64,000 nt of DNA from [Mycobacterium] nativiensis (lineage in GTDB: Bacteria > Actinomycetota > Actinomycetes > Mycobacteriales > Mycobacteriaceae). The translations under genes and the position numbers were made by a program. The notes beneath the pieces were generated by a model. That model was not told the DNA's origin, did not search any database, and was given only the letters and a program-made list of their open reading frames with translations. Below are positions 63,753-64,000 of the stretch, piece by piece (the stretch's first letter is position 1; each line of letters starts with the position of its first letter). The stretch lies in the NCBI RefSeq assembly GCF_020172685.1, contig NZ_CP083986.1, positions 3,652,817 through 3,716,816 on the forward strand, given 5' to 3'.

Positions 63753-64000
63753 GATGAGTTCAACCTAATGGGAATCGATCAGCGTGTCCTTACCGGGGAT
63801 CTTGGTTCTTGAGCGGGAGGCTGATCACCGAGCCGCCGGCCGGTGAGCACTACTTTGACCTGGAGTGATGCTGGACTCCTGGGGTTAGATCGTGCCCCGG
63901 CCGGTTGGTGAGGTCATCTGTAGCGCTCATGGGATGTCGTGCCGGCTGAGCACTGATCCATTAGGTCGCCGCCGGGTGTCCTTCGGCTCGAACAGGATTC
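63753..64000. other. Window edge without a supported gene
   Basis: The 248 bases upstream of pta hold no open frame of note and no recognised RNA. Short minus-strand frames enter from the right edge, ending near 63920-63975, and could be the 3' end of a gene or mobile element outside the window; none is identifiable. The pta promoter must lie here. No fgd1 gene, which precedes pta in M. tuberculosis, is seen. Confidence 0.3.

Overview
The window is a stretch of a high-GC actinobacterial chromosome. The gene families and much of the order match the Mycobacteriaceae: secA1-hpf-comF, lpqB-mtrB-mtrA-tmk-sahH, alkB, manA-manB, whiB2-fbiA-fbiB, rmlA2-wbbL1-rmlD, an LCP ligase, pacL1-ctpC. It corresponds largely to the M. 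tuberculosis interval Rv3234c-Rv3272, but with several insertions and joins. That makes a non-tuberculous mycobacterium likely; the species cannot be fixed from sequence alone.

Layout. 1-6000: edge-truncated wax-ester-synthase-like gene (tgs3-like), an Rv3235-type protein, secA1, long-form hpf and comF. 6000-16060: an accessory block between comF and lpqB. It holds a quinol-type nitric oxide reductase, a small membrane protein with a transposase-like zinc ribbon, a stomatin-like SPFH protein, an SDR enzyme, the redox/NO/hypoxia two-component system devR-devS, an Acg-type nitroreductase, and a tgs1-type triacylglycerol synthase, with DosR-box-like sites between the last two. 16060-22460: lpqB-mtrB-mtrA, tmk, sahH. 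22530-24430: the alkane hydroxylase operon, whose rubredoxin genes have collapsed to a 19-codon remnant. 24580-27950: alpha/beta hydrolase, hotdog thioesterase, an isolated Csb1/Cas7-family gene and a CDF metal transporter; the last two are joined to the 3' end of the manA operon.

27950-39250: GDP-mannose and rhamnose/arabinogalactan-linker precursors (manA, a TobH-like protein, manB, rmlA2, wbbL1, rmlD), interleaved with whiB2 and coenzyme F420 synthesis (fbiA, fbiB). 39300-45200: a three-copy 57-bp tandem repeat, an LCP cell-wall ligase, a TIGR03089-type protein, the zinc-efflux pair pacL1-ctpC and an Rv3271c-type cation transporter. 45277-54464: a module equivalent to M. tuberculosis Rv0931c-Rv0936 (pknD, here duplicated in tandem, then pstS2, pstB, pstS1, pstC, pstA). 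It is inserted exactly between the Rv3271c and Rv3272 equivalents. 54469-63752: CoA-transferase, a membrane acyltransferase, a DUF2339 membrane protein, a NarL-type two-component pair, and ackA-pta. The last 250 bases hold no gene I can support.

How the parts work together. DevS is expected to sense NO, CO, O2 or redox through heme. DevR then activates triacylglycerol synthase and nitroreductase genes, while the neighbouring qNOR removes NO. The mannose, rhamnose and LCP genes build the arabinogalactan and mannolipid envelope, which MtrAB and WhiB2 coordinate with division. CtpC-PacL1, the CDF protein and the Rv3271c-type protein handle metal stress. PknD and Pst link phosphate supply to signalling. 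The most unusual items are the orphan Csb1/Cas7-like gene, the rubredoxin scar, the transposase-like ribbon in the qNOR operon, and a 57-bp element found both as a tandem triplet and as a dispersed copy.
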